Positions 7,278 to 19,633 are shown, counted from the stretch's first letter. The stretch: DNA of 64,000 bases from Corallincola holothuriorum (GCF_003336225.1 NZ_QPID01000003.1:1-64000), one strand, 5' to 3'. The notes: a model not told the origin generated them from the letters alone. Program-made: numbers and translations.

Positions 7278-8741
7278 TTATTTGCTCTCGCTTTGGTAGC
7301 GCTGTTTAAAAGCCTTCTGTGCTTCTTGGCGCTTTTGTTTGATATCTGCAGGCTCTTTGCCCGAGAACCAAGCGTGTTCAGGTCTGGATAAGATCTCGTC
7401 GAGCAGTTTTCGCGCTTCTGCTGCTTGCTCTTTCTTGCCTGCATGCTCTGCTTTCTCTACCACTTCCAGGTATTGAGGTACCATCTCAACGTAGAAGCGT
7501 TCAGCCACTTCAAACATGCCGTGCCACTGCACGTAATCAGGTGCCATCATTGCTGCACCATGGCGAGCGCGGCGACCTTCATGGTGCCAGAGGTAGAACC
7601 AAGTCCACTCAATCTCTTCATCGAACTGGACTTCGGTTAACATCTCATTCTTCGTCAGCAGATCCATCATAGATTTACCCGGACGGGCGAACTTCTCGTT
7701 ATACAGCACCACTAAATTATCGAACTGAGTATAGAAGTTCTCGATCCAGCCACTGGTGTGGCAGGCACTACACACGTTCTTCATATCAGCACGGCGCTCT
7801 TCCCAAGGCTTCACTTGCTTGCCTTGAGCAATCGCTTTCGCGTCGACTTTTTCCGAAATTGCAGGGCGTAATGTCCAACTAATACGAGCGCCGACGTCAT
7901 GAGTTAAAGGTAGCTCGCGAGTGGCTGACATATGGCAAGTGGCACATGTGGGGGCTGCATCATAATCTTCGCCAACTATCCATTTCGCTGAACCCAGATT
8001 CATATGCTCAACGTTGGCAAAGAAATTAATGCCGTGCTTGGATTCTTCGTAGATCTCTTTTTGCGGATGGTCTGGCCCTAGGTGACACTTTCCGCAGGCT
8101 TCAGGGCGACGGGCCTGAACCATGGAGAACTCGTGACGCTGGTGGCAGGCGCTACAAGCACCAACTGAGCCATCAGGATTGAGTCTGCCAATACCTGTGT
8201 TGGGCCAGGTGGTTGGATCAAGGTCGCCGTTAGCTAATACTTTGACTTCGGCGCCGTGACATTGCCAACAACCGCTGACAGCTGCGGGGGATTGGCCGTT
8301 AAAGCTCAACTGTCCCTCCACCGCCTCGGCGAGAAAGTTATCCAGTGAGCCAATGATCTGTCCCGCTTTGGCATGATGACTGGCGGCAAACTCTTCGACT
8401 TCCTTGTTGTGGCACTGCCCGCAATCTTTTGGCGATACAATCACTGCAATATCAAATCCTTCGTGCTTGATGGCGTCAGCATCATTGGGATCGGCTTGGT
8501 GACACTCAAAACATCCAATATTGGCACCATAATGCTTAGATCGCCCCCATTGCTGGTACAGGGCGGGGTTTTGCTCTTTATGGCAGGCAGCACACTGCTT
8601 GCTTTCGTCACTGAGCGACGCAAAAGGTTTCAGCATCTGTGCTTTGGGGGCGGCGTAAGCCAGGCTAAAGAGGGCGCTGCAGGTAAGCAATACCAGCGTG
8701 GCAAAGAAGGTGGTCTGTAGTGCTATTCGTCCGTTTTTCAT
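7278..8741 (-). CDS. Octahaem cytochrome c, hydroxylamine oxidoreductase family
   Basis: A 487-residue periplasmic protein with a signal peptide (ALQTTFFATLVLLTCSALF, cleavage after AYA). It has eight CXXCH haem motifs, with the first Cys at residues 50, 77, 107, 158, 196, 216, 266 and 324. Beyond these it carries the HAO-family stretch HHEGRRARHGAAMMAPDYVQ. With a NapC-type partner and no sign of ammonia oxidation genes, it more likely reduces nitrite or hydroxylamine, or detoxifies them, than oxidises hydroxylamine for energy. This is inference from context. Whether the tyrosine that cross-links haem P460 in Nitrosomonas HAO is present needs an alignment. ATG 8741 is chosen for the signal peptide; its ribosome binding site is weak. 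Confidence 0.85.
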   Translation of the reverse strand: MKNGRIALQTTFFATLVLLTCSALFSLAYAAPKAQMLKPFASLSDESKQCAACHKEQNPALYQQWGRSKHYGANIGCFECHQADPNDADAIKHEGFDIAVIVSPKDCGQCHNKEVEEFAASHHAKAGQIIGSLDNFLAEAVEGQLSFNGQSPAAVSGCWQCHGAEVKVLANGDLDPTTWPNTGIGRLNPDGSVGACSACHQRHEFSMVQARRPEACGKCHLGPDHPQKEIYEESKHGINFFANVEHMNLGSAKWIVGEDYDAAPTCATCHMSATRELPLTHDVGARISWTLRPAISEKVDAKAIAQGKQVKPWEERRADMKNVCSACHTSGWIENFYTQFDNLVVLYNEKFARPGKSMMDLLTKNEMLTEVQFDEEIEWTWFYLWHHEGRRARHGAAMMAPDYVQWHGMFEVAERFYVEMVPQYLEVVEKAEHAGKKEQAAEARKLLDEILSRPEHAWFSGKEPADIKQKRQEAQKAFKQRYQSESK

Positions 8742-8827
8742 GGTCTGCTGTCCGTCTCGGCATCCGTGATGGTTGGGCAACAACATCTGTATCCGACAGA
8801 TATGTAAGTGAACAAATAGTAGACAAT

Positions 8828-8852
8828 AAATCCATATGTTAAATATGGATTT
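8828..8852 (-). promoter_or_regulatory. Dyad in the HAO-like promoter region
   Basis: The perfect 10-bp inverted repeat AAATCCATAT / ATATGGATTT has a 5-base centre and lies 87 bases upstream of the cytochrome start. It looks like a repressor or activator operator. I do not recognise the regulator. Confidence 0.45.
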
Positions 8853-8860
8853 TGGATAAA

Positions 8861-8876
8861 TGTTAATCAGCTCACT
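8861..8876. promoter_or_regulatory. Weak CRP-like site
   Basis: TGTTA-N6-TCACT matches 8 of 10 positions of TGTGA-N6-TCACA, with AAA and TTT flanks. It lies between the HAO-like gene and the SOS cassette. This is a pattern match only. Confidence 0.25.
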
Positions 8877-8948
8877 TTGTATGGGTTTAAATGATGAGTG
8901 CAGTTGTAATAGATCAATTTTCCTCTGCCAGCGGCTATTTGCCGAATC

Positions 8949-8998
8949 AATCACCTTAAAATATACTGTATGCATATACAGTATATTTTAAGGTGATT
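8949..8998 (+). promoter_or_regulatory. LexA operator inside a 50-base inverted repeat, SOS promoter of imuA
   Basis: CTGTATGCATATACAG (8966-8981) fits the gammaproteobacterial LexA box CTG-N10-CAG with an AT-rich centre. It is embedded in arms of 23 bases that are perfect inverted repeats (8949-8971 and 8976-8998). The right arm contains the imuA ribosome binding site AAGG. LexA control of imuA-imuB-dnaE2 is well established. Confidence 0.88.
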
Positions 8999-9703
8999 AT
9001 GCCATTATTGGATCCACTTTTTGACTCTGGCTTGCTATGGCAGGGCGCCGCGCCACGTGTTTCGTCTTGTGAATCACTCGCCACTGGTTATGCGGTCTTA
9101 GACAAGGCGCTCGATGGTGGGTGGCGACGTCAGGAAGTAACGGAGCTGCTGTTGCCGCGACTCGGCATCGGTGAAGTACAGTTGCTGCTGCCGGCAATGG
9201 CAGCGCTGGCATCCGTGGACAAATTCCAGTTGTGGATCGCTCCGCCTATGGTGCCTTATGCGCCAGGGTTGCTGCAGGCTTGCTTGCCTGTGGAGCAGCA
9301 ACTGGTAATTGCTGGGGTTGAAGATATGTCGGCGCAGCTCTGGAGCGCAGAGCAAGCGTTGAGCTCCGGAGCATGTAGTGTGGTGCTGCTCTGGTTACTC
9401 GACCCTGCTCAGCAGCCCCAAACGTCCCAGTTGCGCCGTTTACAGTTGGCGGCGGAGCGTGGGCAAACCCCGTTGTTTCTTTTTCGTCCCCAATGGATCA
9501 GGCAGCAAGCGGTCAGAGATCTCAGCTCGCCAGCGCCTACCCGTCTATGGTTAGAAAGTCATAGTAATAGCCAGTTGCTAGTAGAGCTGTTTAAACGTCG
9601 TGGTGGGTGGCCGTTATCGCCTTTTCCACTTTCGCTGGCTGACAAGTTCAGTTTACCGGCAGCAGAGACTGACAGTGTCATTGTCGGCCCTTGGCGGGCG
9701 TAA
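8999..9703 (+). CDS. imuA: ImuA, SOS mutagenesis accessory protein
   Basis: A 234-residue RecA/SulA-like protein of the mutasome. It starts with the typical LWQG segment and has GYAVLDKALDGGWRRQEVTE followed by a degenerate P-loop region (LLPRLGIGEVQLLLPA) lacking GKT, as usual for ImuA. It supports translesion synthesis together with ImuB and DnaE2. ATG 8999 is preferred over GTG 8993 because AAGG ends 5 bases before it. It is first in a three-gene SOS cassette; its stop is 2 bases before the imuB start. Confidence 0.87.
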   Translation: MPLLDPLFDSGLLWQGAAPRVSSCESLATGYAVLDKALDGGWRRQEVTELLLPRLGIGEVQLLLPAMAALASVDKFQLWIAPPMVPYAPGLLQACLPVEQQLVIAGVEDMSAQLWSAEQALSSGACSVVLLWLLDPAQQPQTSQLRRLQLAAERGQTPLFLFRPQWIRQQAVRDLSSPAPTRLWLESHSNSQLLVELFKRRGGWPLSPFPLSLADKFSLPAAETDSVIVGPWRA

Positions 9704-9705
9704 GC

Positions 9706-11154
9706 ATGCTCTGGTTAGCGTTAGATTTCCCCCGCTTAGCGCTTGATTGGTGCTGTCGCAGCCATGAGACGTCTGGTGTTGTGGTCTTGTTGGATCGGCA
9801 GCAACGGGTACTGCAGAGCAATCAGCAAGCTGTGGTGTTGGGGGTACGGCCTGGTATGTCTCTGGCGACCTTGTTGGCATTGACCGATGACATCACTTTA
9901 TTAGCTGAAGATCAGCTGGTTGAGGGCGATGTTGCGCAATTGTCAGCCACAGCATTGCATGCCATGGCGCTATGGGCGGGGGATTTTGCTTCCCGCATTC
10001 TGTTATTTCCGCCCCACAGCTTACTGCTGGAAGTGGGCAGTATGTTGCGTCTGTTTGGCGGCGTAGAGGGTTATCTTGGTCAGTTAAAGCGTAGCTTATT
10101 AACCCAAGATCTTAGTTGGCAGTACGCTATCGCTAAGACACCGCGGGCAGCGATCACCTTGGCGCAGGCAGGCGCTAACTGGTCATCACTTGATGCTAAA
10201 AAAACAGCTAAACGTCTCGGTGATCTTGGCGTCGAGAGCTTGCCTTTTACCCCTTTGCAGCTGCAAGGGTTATCGGGCTTAGGACTGCAAACGTTATCAC
10301 AACTGCTAGCGCTGCCAGTGGCGGAGATCCGACGTCGCTTGGGCGCGCCCTTGCTCTGTTGGATCCTTGAACTGCAGGGGCGTTTAATGCCCTCGTTTAA
10401 GGTGTTTTCAGCACCGCCACGATTTGAGTTATCGCAACCGCTGGTCGCTGAAATTTACCACCTTCACGGTTTACTTTTCCCCCTGCGCCGTTTGTTGCAG
10501 GGGTTAACGGATTACCTTCGTCAGCGGCAACTGGCAACCACAGAATGCCTGCTCACTCTCAGCCATCGAGATATTGCTGCAACCTCTATCGTATTGCGAT
10601 CTTCCTCGCCAGAGACGGGATTTAGGCAGTGGTGGCAGCTGGCGCAACTGCAGTTAGAAAAGCAGCATCTACCCGCGCCAGTGTTGGGGTTATCACTTTG
10701 TTGTGAGCAGCTGGTTGCAATCACATCAGCGACAACTGATCTACTACAGCAGCGGCAGGGGGAAGGGTTAACTCAAGGCCAGCTGCTAGGGCGTTTGCAG
10801 AGTAAGTTAGGGGAAGGTGCTATTTATGGCATGACGGTGACCGGTGATCATCGCCCGGAACGAAGCTGGAAGTCTGTGCCGCCCGGCACCTCGGTAGATC
10901 CTGTGATGTCAGCTTCACCGGTGGCGAGTTCATCGCGTCGACCGAGTTGGTTGCTGCCTGTCCCATGTCGATTAAGTAAACCTGATATCACAATTCTGGA
11001 TGGCCCGGAACGGATCTGTTCCGGCTGGTGGCAGAGTGCCAGCGGTGATGAGGTGATACGGGACTACTATTTGGCGCGGGATCAGCAGGGCGCACTGTGT
11101 TGGATCTTTAAAGATGCCAGTGGTGAGTGGTTTCTTCACGGGTGGTTTGGCTGA
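9706..11154 (+). CDS. imuB: ImuB, inactive Y-family polymerase homologue
   Basis: A 482-residue protein of the DinB/UmuC (Y-family) fold, beginning MLWLALDFPRLALDW. In this family ImuB has lost catalytic residues and acts as a hub binding the beta clamp, ImuA and DnaE2. Helix-hairpin-helix-like sequence (LQGLSGLGLQTLSQLLALP) lies around residues 190-208. The C-terminal region ends in a sequence typical of the family (GWWQ near SGDEVIRDYYLARDQQGALCW). ATG 9706 is taken as the start; a TTG five codons earlier overlaps imuA. It is followed 18 bases later by dnaE2. Confidence 0.88.
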   Translation: MLWLALDFPRLALDWCCRSHETSGVVVLLDRQQRVLQSNQQAVVLGVRPGMSLATLLALTDDITLLAEDQLVEGDVAQLSATALHAMALWAGDFASRILLFPPHSLLLEVGSMLRLFGGVEGYLGQLKRSLLTQDLSWQYAIAKTPRAAITLAQAGANWSSLDAKKTAKRLGDLGVESLPFTPLQLQGLSGLGLQTLSQLLALPVAEIRRRLGAPLLCWILELQGRLMPSFKVFSAPPRFELSQPLVAEIYHLHGLLFPLRRLLQGLTDYLRQRQLATTECLLTLSHRDIAATSIVLRSSSPETGFRQWWQLAQLQLEKQHLPAPVLGLSLCCEQLVAITSATTDLLQQRQGEGLTQGQLLGRLQSKLGEGAIYGMTVTGDHRPERSWKSVPPGTSVDPVMSASPVASSSRRPSWLLPVPCRLSKPDITILDGPERICSGWWQSASGDEVIRDYYLARDQQGALCWIFKDASGEWFLHGWFG

Positions 11155-11172
11155 TGCTGAAGGTGGATCTGC

Positions 11173-14100
11173 ATGATTGAATATGCTGAGTTGCATTGTC
11201 TTAGTCACTACAGCTTTTTACGTGGCGCTTCCTATCCCGAAGAGTTGGTGGCACAAGCGGCAGCCTTGGGCTATCAAGCATTAGCATTAACTGACGAGTG
11301 TTCGATGGCGGGGGTGGTCAAAGCTCATGTGGCAGCGAAACAGCATGGTATCAAGCTGTTGCTGGGCAGTGAGTTTCGGCTGGAATGTGGTGAGCAGTGC
11401 GTGGTGCTGGCACCTAGCCGACAGGGGTATGGCGAGCTATGTGGGTTGATTACACTGGCTCGACGGCGCTGCAGCAAAGGTAGCTATCGTGTGTCCGTCG
11501 AGGATTTGTTGAATTCACTTGGCCACTGCCTACTGTTGTGGTGGCCGCAAGATGCTGAACGTTTTCAGGCCATCGCCGCTATGTTAGTCGAACAGTTTCA
11601 GCAGCGTTTATGGTTGTTGCATCATCGCTTACTGCAACATGATGATAAGCAGCAACGTCAGCAGCTGATGCGCTGGAGCAGGGATTATCAACTACCTGTC
11701 GTGGCTGCTGGCTGTGTCTATATGCATTGCCGTGAACGGCAACCGATACAAGATCTATTGACCGCCATTCGTTATCGCCAACCGCTGACTCAGGTAGCGG
11801 CGGCGTTACGGCAAAATGCTGAACATGTACTGCGTCCGCTGCCTGTGCTGGAAAAGCTATTCTCCGCAGATATGTTGCCAAATAGCGTCAAGATCGCCGA
11901 TCTTTGTCAGTTTTCCCTTGATGAATTGCGCTATGAATACCCCGCGGAGCTTGTGCCTGAAGGGCTGACTGCGAGTCGCTATTTGGCGCAGTTAGTGGCT
12001 AAGGGAGAACAATGGCGCTTTCCCCAAGGTACCCCTGTCAAAGTGAAAGCGTTGTTGGACAAAGAGTTAGGGCTGATCGCCGAGCTGAATTACGAATACT
12101 TTTTCCTGACCATTTACGACATCGTGCGCTTTGCCAAGTCCCGGCAGATCCTACATCAGGGTAGGGGCTCTGCGGCAAACTCTGCGGTGTGTTACTGCTT
12201 GGGGATCACTGAAGTTGATCCCACCAAGGTGGAGCTATTGTTTGAGCGCTTTATTTCGAAAGAGCGCAATGAGCCGCCGGATATTGATGTTGATTTTGAG
12301 CATGAACGCCGTGAAGAGGTGATCCAATACATCTATCAAAAATATGGGCGAGATCGAGCGGCCTTGGCAGCGACGGTGATCTGTTATCGTTTCAAGAGTG
12401 CGCTGCGGGATGTCGGTAAAGCACTGGGGATTGAACAGAGCCTGCTGGAATACTGGCTACACCAAGTGGATCGCCGTGACCGTGAGCAGAGCTGGCAGCA
12501 ACAACTGGTGGCGCTGGGGGTGGCGGATCTGCCGATGGGTCAGTTGTTGATCCAGTGGGTTAACGAGTTGATCGGCTTTCCTCGTCATCTATCACAGCAT
12601 GTCGGTGGCTTTATTATCTCCGCTGGTCCGCTACATCAACTGGTACCGATCGAAAATGCCGCGATGGCTGAGCGTACCGTGATCCAATGGGACAAAGATG
12701 ATTTGGAAGATCTTGGTTTGCTGAAAGTGGATGTGCTGGCATTGGGCATGCTAACCGCCATTCGTAAATGCTTTGCATTGATCCAGCAACAGAGCGGACA
12801 ACCGATGGGGATGGCGCAGGTGGTGTGGGAGCAGCCTGAGGTGTATGAGATGCTGTGCCGCGCCGATACTGTCGGCGTGTTTCAGATCGAATCCCGTGCT
12901 CAGTCGAATATGCTGCCCAGATTAAAACCTCGCTGCTACTACGATCTGGTAGTACAGATCGCCATCGTCCGACCTGGGCCGATCCAAGGGGACATGGTGC
13001 ATCCCTATTTACGTCGGCGGCAGGGTTTGGAACCGGTGGCATATCCAAATGCAGCGCTAGAGGCGGTGCTGTCTCGCACCCTTGGCGTTCCCCTGTTTCA
13101 GGAACAGGTGATCAAATTGGCGATGGTGGCAGCGGGCTTTAGTGCTGGCGAAGCGGATCAGTTACGGCGGGCGATGGCGAGTTGGAAGAAGAGCGGCCAA
13201 CTGGATCTGTTTGAAAAAAAATTTTTGCGGGGCATGGCCGAGAATGGTTATGACGAAGCGTTTGCAGTGCAGGTATTTCGTCAGATCCGTGGCTTTGGTG
13301 AGTATGGATTCCCTGAGTCCCATTCAGCGAGTTTTGCGCTGCTGGCTTATGTGTCGGCTTGGCTTAAATGCCACTATCCGGCCGCTTTTTGTTGTGCGCT
13401 GCTAAATAGCCAGCCGATGGGATTTTATAGTCCTGACCAGCTGGTACAGGATCTGAAACGCCACGGCATCGGCGTGTTGCCTGTGGATATCTGTTATAGC
13501 GATTGGGATCATAAGCTGCAGAACGAACAGCGGAAAGAGGGGGCTGCAGAGACCCCCCAGCCAAGTCCTAGGTTGCGTTTGGGGTTACGCTTAGTGAAAG
13601 GTTTGTCTTACGCCACGGCTGCGCTATTGGTTGCCCAGCGCCCAGCGCAGGGATTCGCTGATATGGCGGATTTTCAGCAGCGAATTGCAAGTCAACGCAG
13701 CATAGCTAAAGACCAAATGGAAGCGCTGGCGGCGGCCGGTGCTTTTCGCTCTTTAGGCGGGCACCGCTATCAAACGCGCTGGCTGCTGTCCGGTGCCGAG
13801 CAGGCAACACCGCTGCTTGCGGCGAGGATCGATGATGGTGGTATTGAGCTGGCGGCGCCCACGGAGTCGGCAGCACTCTTCGCCGATTACGCTGCAATGG
13901 GCTTGTCGCTGGAGCGCCATCCTTTGGCCATGTTACGGCAACAAGGGGCTCTGTATCGTTGTCAGACGGCCGCAGAGCTCAGCACCATGCGCCATGGCGC
14001 GTTAGTTACCGTGGTGGGACTGGTGACGGGACGACAGCGTCCGGGTACCGCCTCGGGAGTGACCTTTATCACTCTGGAAGATGAAACCGGGAATGCCAAT

Positions 14101-14280
14101 GTGGTGGTGTGGCAGGCAACGGCGCGGGCACAAAAACAGCCCTATTTGACTGCCCGATTGTTGGAGGTCAGGGGCGTGTTAGATCAGCAAGGGGAGGTAG
14201 TGCACCTGATTGCTGGTAAACTGACGGATCGGAGCGATGAGTTACACGCGCTGCGATTAAAGTCGCGGGATTTCTGCTAA
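11173..14280 (+). CDS. dnaE2: Error-prone DNA polymerase III alpha subunit DnaE2 (ImuC)
   Basis: A 1035-residue C-family polymerase that does the error-prone synthesis of the ImuA-ImuB-DnaE2 mutasome. It has an N-terminal PHP domain (YAELHCLSHYSFLRGASYPE), then the polymerase palm with RGSAANSAVCYCLG and the catalytic acidic cluster DIDVDF (Asp370, 372, 374). Next comes the helix-hairpin-helix region, and finally a C-terminal OB fold (VTGRQRPGTASGVTFITLED). The length fits DnaE2 (about 1030) and not DnaE1 (about 1160). AAGGTGG precedes the ATG. It is co-transcribed from the LexA-controlled promoter. Confidence 0.95.
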   Translation: MIEYAELHCLSHYSFLRGASYPEELVAQAAALGYQALALTDECSMAGVVKAHVAAKQHGIKLLLGSEFRLECGEQCVVLAPSRQGYGELCGLITLARRRCSKGSYRVSVEDLLNSLGHCLLLWWPQDAERFQAIAAMLVEQFQQRLWLLHHRLLQHDDKQQRQQLMRWSRDYQLPVVAAGCVYMHCRERQPIQDLLTAIRYRQPLTQVAAALRQNAEHVLRPLPVLEKLFSADMLPNSVKIADLCQFSLDELRYEYPAELVPEGLTASRYLAQLVAKGEQWRFPQGTPVKVKALLDKELGLIAELNYEYFFLTIYDIVRFAKSRQILHQGRGSAANSAVCYCLGITEVDPTKVELLFERFISKERNEPPDIDVDFEHERREEVIQYIYQKYGRDRAALAATVICYRFKSALRDVGKALGIEQSLLEYWLHQVDRRDREQSWQQQLVALGVADLPMGQLLIQWVNELIGFPRHLSQHVGGFIISAGPLHQLVPIENAAMAERTVIQWDKDDLEDLGLLKVDVLALGMLTAIRKCFALIQQQSGQPMGMAQVVWEQPEVYEMLCRADTVGVFQIESRAQSNMLPRLKPRCYYDLVVQIAIVRPGPIQGDMVHPYLRRRQGLEPVAYPNAALEAVLSRTLGVPLFQEQVIKLAMVAAGFSAGEADQLRRAMASWKKSGQLDLFEKKFLRGMAENGYDEAFAVQVFRQIRGFGEYGFPESHSASFALLAYVSAWLKCHYPAAFCCALLNSQPMGFYSPDQLVQDLKRHGIGVLPVDICYSDWDHKLQNEQRKEGAAETPQPSPRLRLGLRLVKGLSYATAALLVAQRPAQGFADMADFQQRIASQRSIAKDQMEALAAAGAFRSLGGHRYQTRWLLSGAEQATPLLAARIDDGGIELAAPTESAALFADYAAMGLSLERHPLAMLRQQGALYRCQTAAELSTMRHGALVTVVGLVTGRQRPGTASGVTFITLEDETGNANVVVWQATARAQKQPYLTARLLEVRGVLDQQGEVVHLIAGKLTDRSDELHALRLKSRDFC

Positions 14281-14332
14281 CTCTCTAATTCTGCTAATTT
14301 AAACCTGAGACAAAGATAACGAAGGATGACCC

Positions 14333-14920
14333 ATGGACAATAATTCGGCTTTAGATCTGACTTTAGAGGCTATCGATCAGGTGAATAGCCAAGACCCCAA
14401 TATGGAATTTTGTCATGAGGTCGAAGTGCCAAAAGAGCTGTTATATGGGCAACGGATGAGTGAGCGGTTGGCACAGTTTGCGCCGGGTGCCAGTGAGCAT
14501 TTGCAGATCGCGGCTCGTGCGCAGCATATTAAGCGGTGGGCGATCCCACGCAGCGATTATCCGATGGATCGTCAGGGTTATCATCAGTGGCGTACCGATT
14601 TGGGCAAAATGCACGCAGACTTGGCTGCGGAATTAATGCGTGAGCAAGGCTACAGCGAAGACGATGCGGTACGTACCCAACAACTGCTGCGCAAAGAGAA
14701 GATTAAGCGTGATGCTGAATGCCAGACCTTGGAAGATGTTATCTGTCTGGTTTTTCTGGAGTATTACTTCGCTGACTTTGCAGCCAAGCATACGGAAGAG
14801 AAGATGTTAGGCATTATTCGTAAGACTTGGGCAAAGATGTCTGAGGCGGGTCATGCCGCAGCGTTGGAACTTGATTTACCTGAAGCCATGTTGGCACTGG
14901 TTAAGCGCGCATTGAGCTAA
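14333..14920 (+). CDS. DUF4202 family protein
   Basis: A soluble 195-residue protein with conserved HIKRWAIPRSDYPMDRQGYHQWR and LEDVICLVFLEYYFADFAAKH segments, which I recognise as the DUF4202 family. The His and Asp residues suggest an all-helical metal-dependent (HD-like) fold, but no reaction is known to me. It starts 52 bases after dnaE2 with no terminator between and may be carried on the SOS transcript. A strong terminator follows. Confidence 0.65.
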   Translation: MDNNSALDLTLEAIDQVNSQDPNMEFCHEVEVPKELLYGQRMSERLAQFAPGASEHLQIAARAQHIKRWAIPRSDYPMDRQGYHQWRTDLGKMHADLAAELMREQGYSEDDAVRTQQLLRKEKIKRDAECQTLEDVICLVFLEYYFADFAAKHTEEKMLGIIRKTWAKMSEAGHAAALELDLPEAMLALVKRALS

Positions 14921-14963
14921 ATATGTAAATGAAATTGTTAATATTTCGTGTAATTTCAAAGTA

Positions 14964-14992
14964 AGAGAGCAAATTGTTGCTCTCTTTTTTTT
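14964..14992 (+). terminator. Terminator after the DUF4202 gene
   Basis: The stem AGAGAGCAA / TTGCTCTCT is followed by seven or more T. It ends the imuA-to-DUF4202 transcription unit. Confidence 0.9.
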
Positions 14993-15329
14993 GAGTAAAT
15001 TTCCAACGGTTTGGACTATTGCCATTTTGTAGGTGTGATCTGGATCTCAAATTACCCCGTATTTGAGCGTGATGGCTTCGCTTTGTTGTCATAAAACTAT
15101 TTTCAGTGCAGAAAAATCTTTGTAAAACCGAGTGTTATAAAAAAGTTACTTTTTTTCGCTAAAAAATTTAACAAAACGTAAACAATTGACTAAAATTGCA
15201 TCATTAAATGACGAATAAATAGCTAATTGAGAATTTGTTGCGCTAGATCAGACCGTATTTTTTAGTGATTACTACTCTTAGCGCAGACCAATTTATAACC
15301 AATTTTAAATAACCCAGTTGGAGATTGTA
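14993..15329. other. AT-rich gap, leader of a small gene
   Basis: This 337-base AT-rich stretch has no supported gene. It probably holds the promoter of the 53-residue reading frame that starts at 15330. Confidence 0.5.
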
Positions 15330-15491
15330 ATGGATAAAGCCATGACCGCAGCAGAAGTGGAAGCGCTGCGAAAACAACTGGCGACGGATCGCACTGTGAT
15401 GGTGGATATTTTTGATCACCTAAAGCAACTCGTTCTGATCGCTGACGAAAGCAGCCCTCAGGCCACAAATGAAGAGAGTTACGCTGCCTGA
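15330..15491 (+). CDS. Small hypothetical protein (53 residues)
   Basis: A short soluble protein starting MDKAMTAAEVEALRKQLATD, probably a helix followed by a flexible acidic tail. TTGGAG ends 7 bases before the ATG, and a terminator-like hairpin follows, so it forms a complete small transcription unit. The predicted helix (EVEALRKQL...VDIFDHLKQLVLI) is amphipathic. Family not recognised. Confidence 0.6.
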   Translation: MDKAMTAAEVEALRKQLATDRTVMVDIFDHLKQLVLIADESSPQATNEESYAA

Positions 15492-15523
15492 AGTTCAGGG
15501 CTTTATCTCTTGCACTAGTTTTT

Positions 15524-15549
15524 AAAGGGTCGCACTTGTGCGGCCCTTT
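15524..15549 (+). terminator. Hairpin terminator before the thi leader
   Basis: The 12-bp stem AAAGGGTCGCAC / GTGCGGCCCTTT has one G-T wobble and is followed by a short, imperfect T-rich tract. It separates the small gene from the thi operon. Confidence 0.65.
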
Positions 15550-15576
15550 CTATTTCCCCTATACTCGTTGCCAATA

Positions 15577-15677
15577 TCTTGTCGGAGTGCCGAGCTACCT
15601 TTGGGTAGATAGGCTGAGATCGCGAAAGCGGGATCCGTTGAACCTGATCAGGTTAATGCCTGCGAAGGGAAACAAGA
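15577..15677 (+). ncRNA. TPP riboswitch (THI element)
   Basis: The thiamine-pyrophosphate aptamer contains the conserved GCTGAGA (15613-15619), GAACCTGATCAGG-TTAAT-CC and TGCGAAGGGA segments. The P1 helix is TCTTGT (15577-15582) with ACAAGA (15672-15677). The 3' strand of P1 can instead pair, within 15672-15680, with 15686-15694, which gives a switchable expression platform. No T run follows, so control may be at translation of thiC. It represses the downstream thiamine operon when TPP is plentiful. Confidence 0.95.
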
Positions 15678-15795
15678 GGGCGTGTCCCTGTTGTCTATCG
15701 CAAACAGCTGCGATACCTAGCAGAAGCCATAGCCCTTAATCCTACTGAACCACTCATCTATCGGTGCGCCGGCGTTAACTGTTACTACGGATTAA

Positions 15796-19408
<3,613 letters not shown>

Positions 19409-19412
<4 letters not shown>

Positions 19413-19612
19413 TCACTGTAAAAGTAAACGGTGAGGCGGTGGACTGCCCTGTCAGCTCGACCGTCGCCGATCTGTTGCGGTTAACTGAAGTCGACCCCCT
19501 TGGGGTGGCGATTGCAGTCAATCAACAGGTGTTACCAAGGGCGCAGTGGCATCAACATGAGTTGGTTGGCGATGAAGAGTTGCAGCTATTTAAGGCGATC
19601 GCCGGTGGCTAA
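19409..19612 (+). CDS. thiS: Sulfur carrier protein ThiS
   Basis: A 67-residue ubiquitin-like protein ([14 protein letters not shown]...). It ends in the Gly-Gly that is adenylated and converted to thiocarboxylate, here preceded by ELQLFKAIA. It delivers sulfur to ThiG for thiazole formation. It overlaps thiDE and lies 21 bases before thiG. Confidence 0.93.
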
Positions 19613-19633
19613 ATTGAACAGTGAGATTACACC

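Noticed and set aside
8742-8975. 78-codon N-terminal extension of the octahaem cytochrome
   Set aside because: The frame is open by chance. The signal peptide starts at 8741, and the extension would start inside the LexA operator palindrome.
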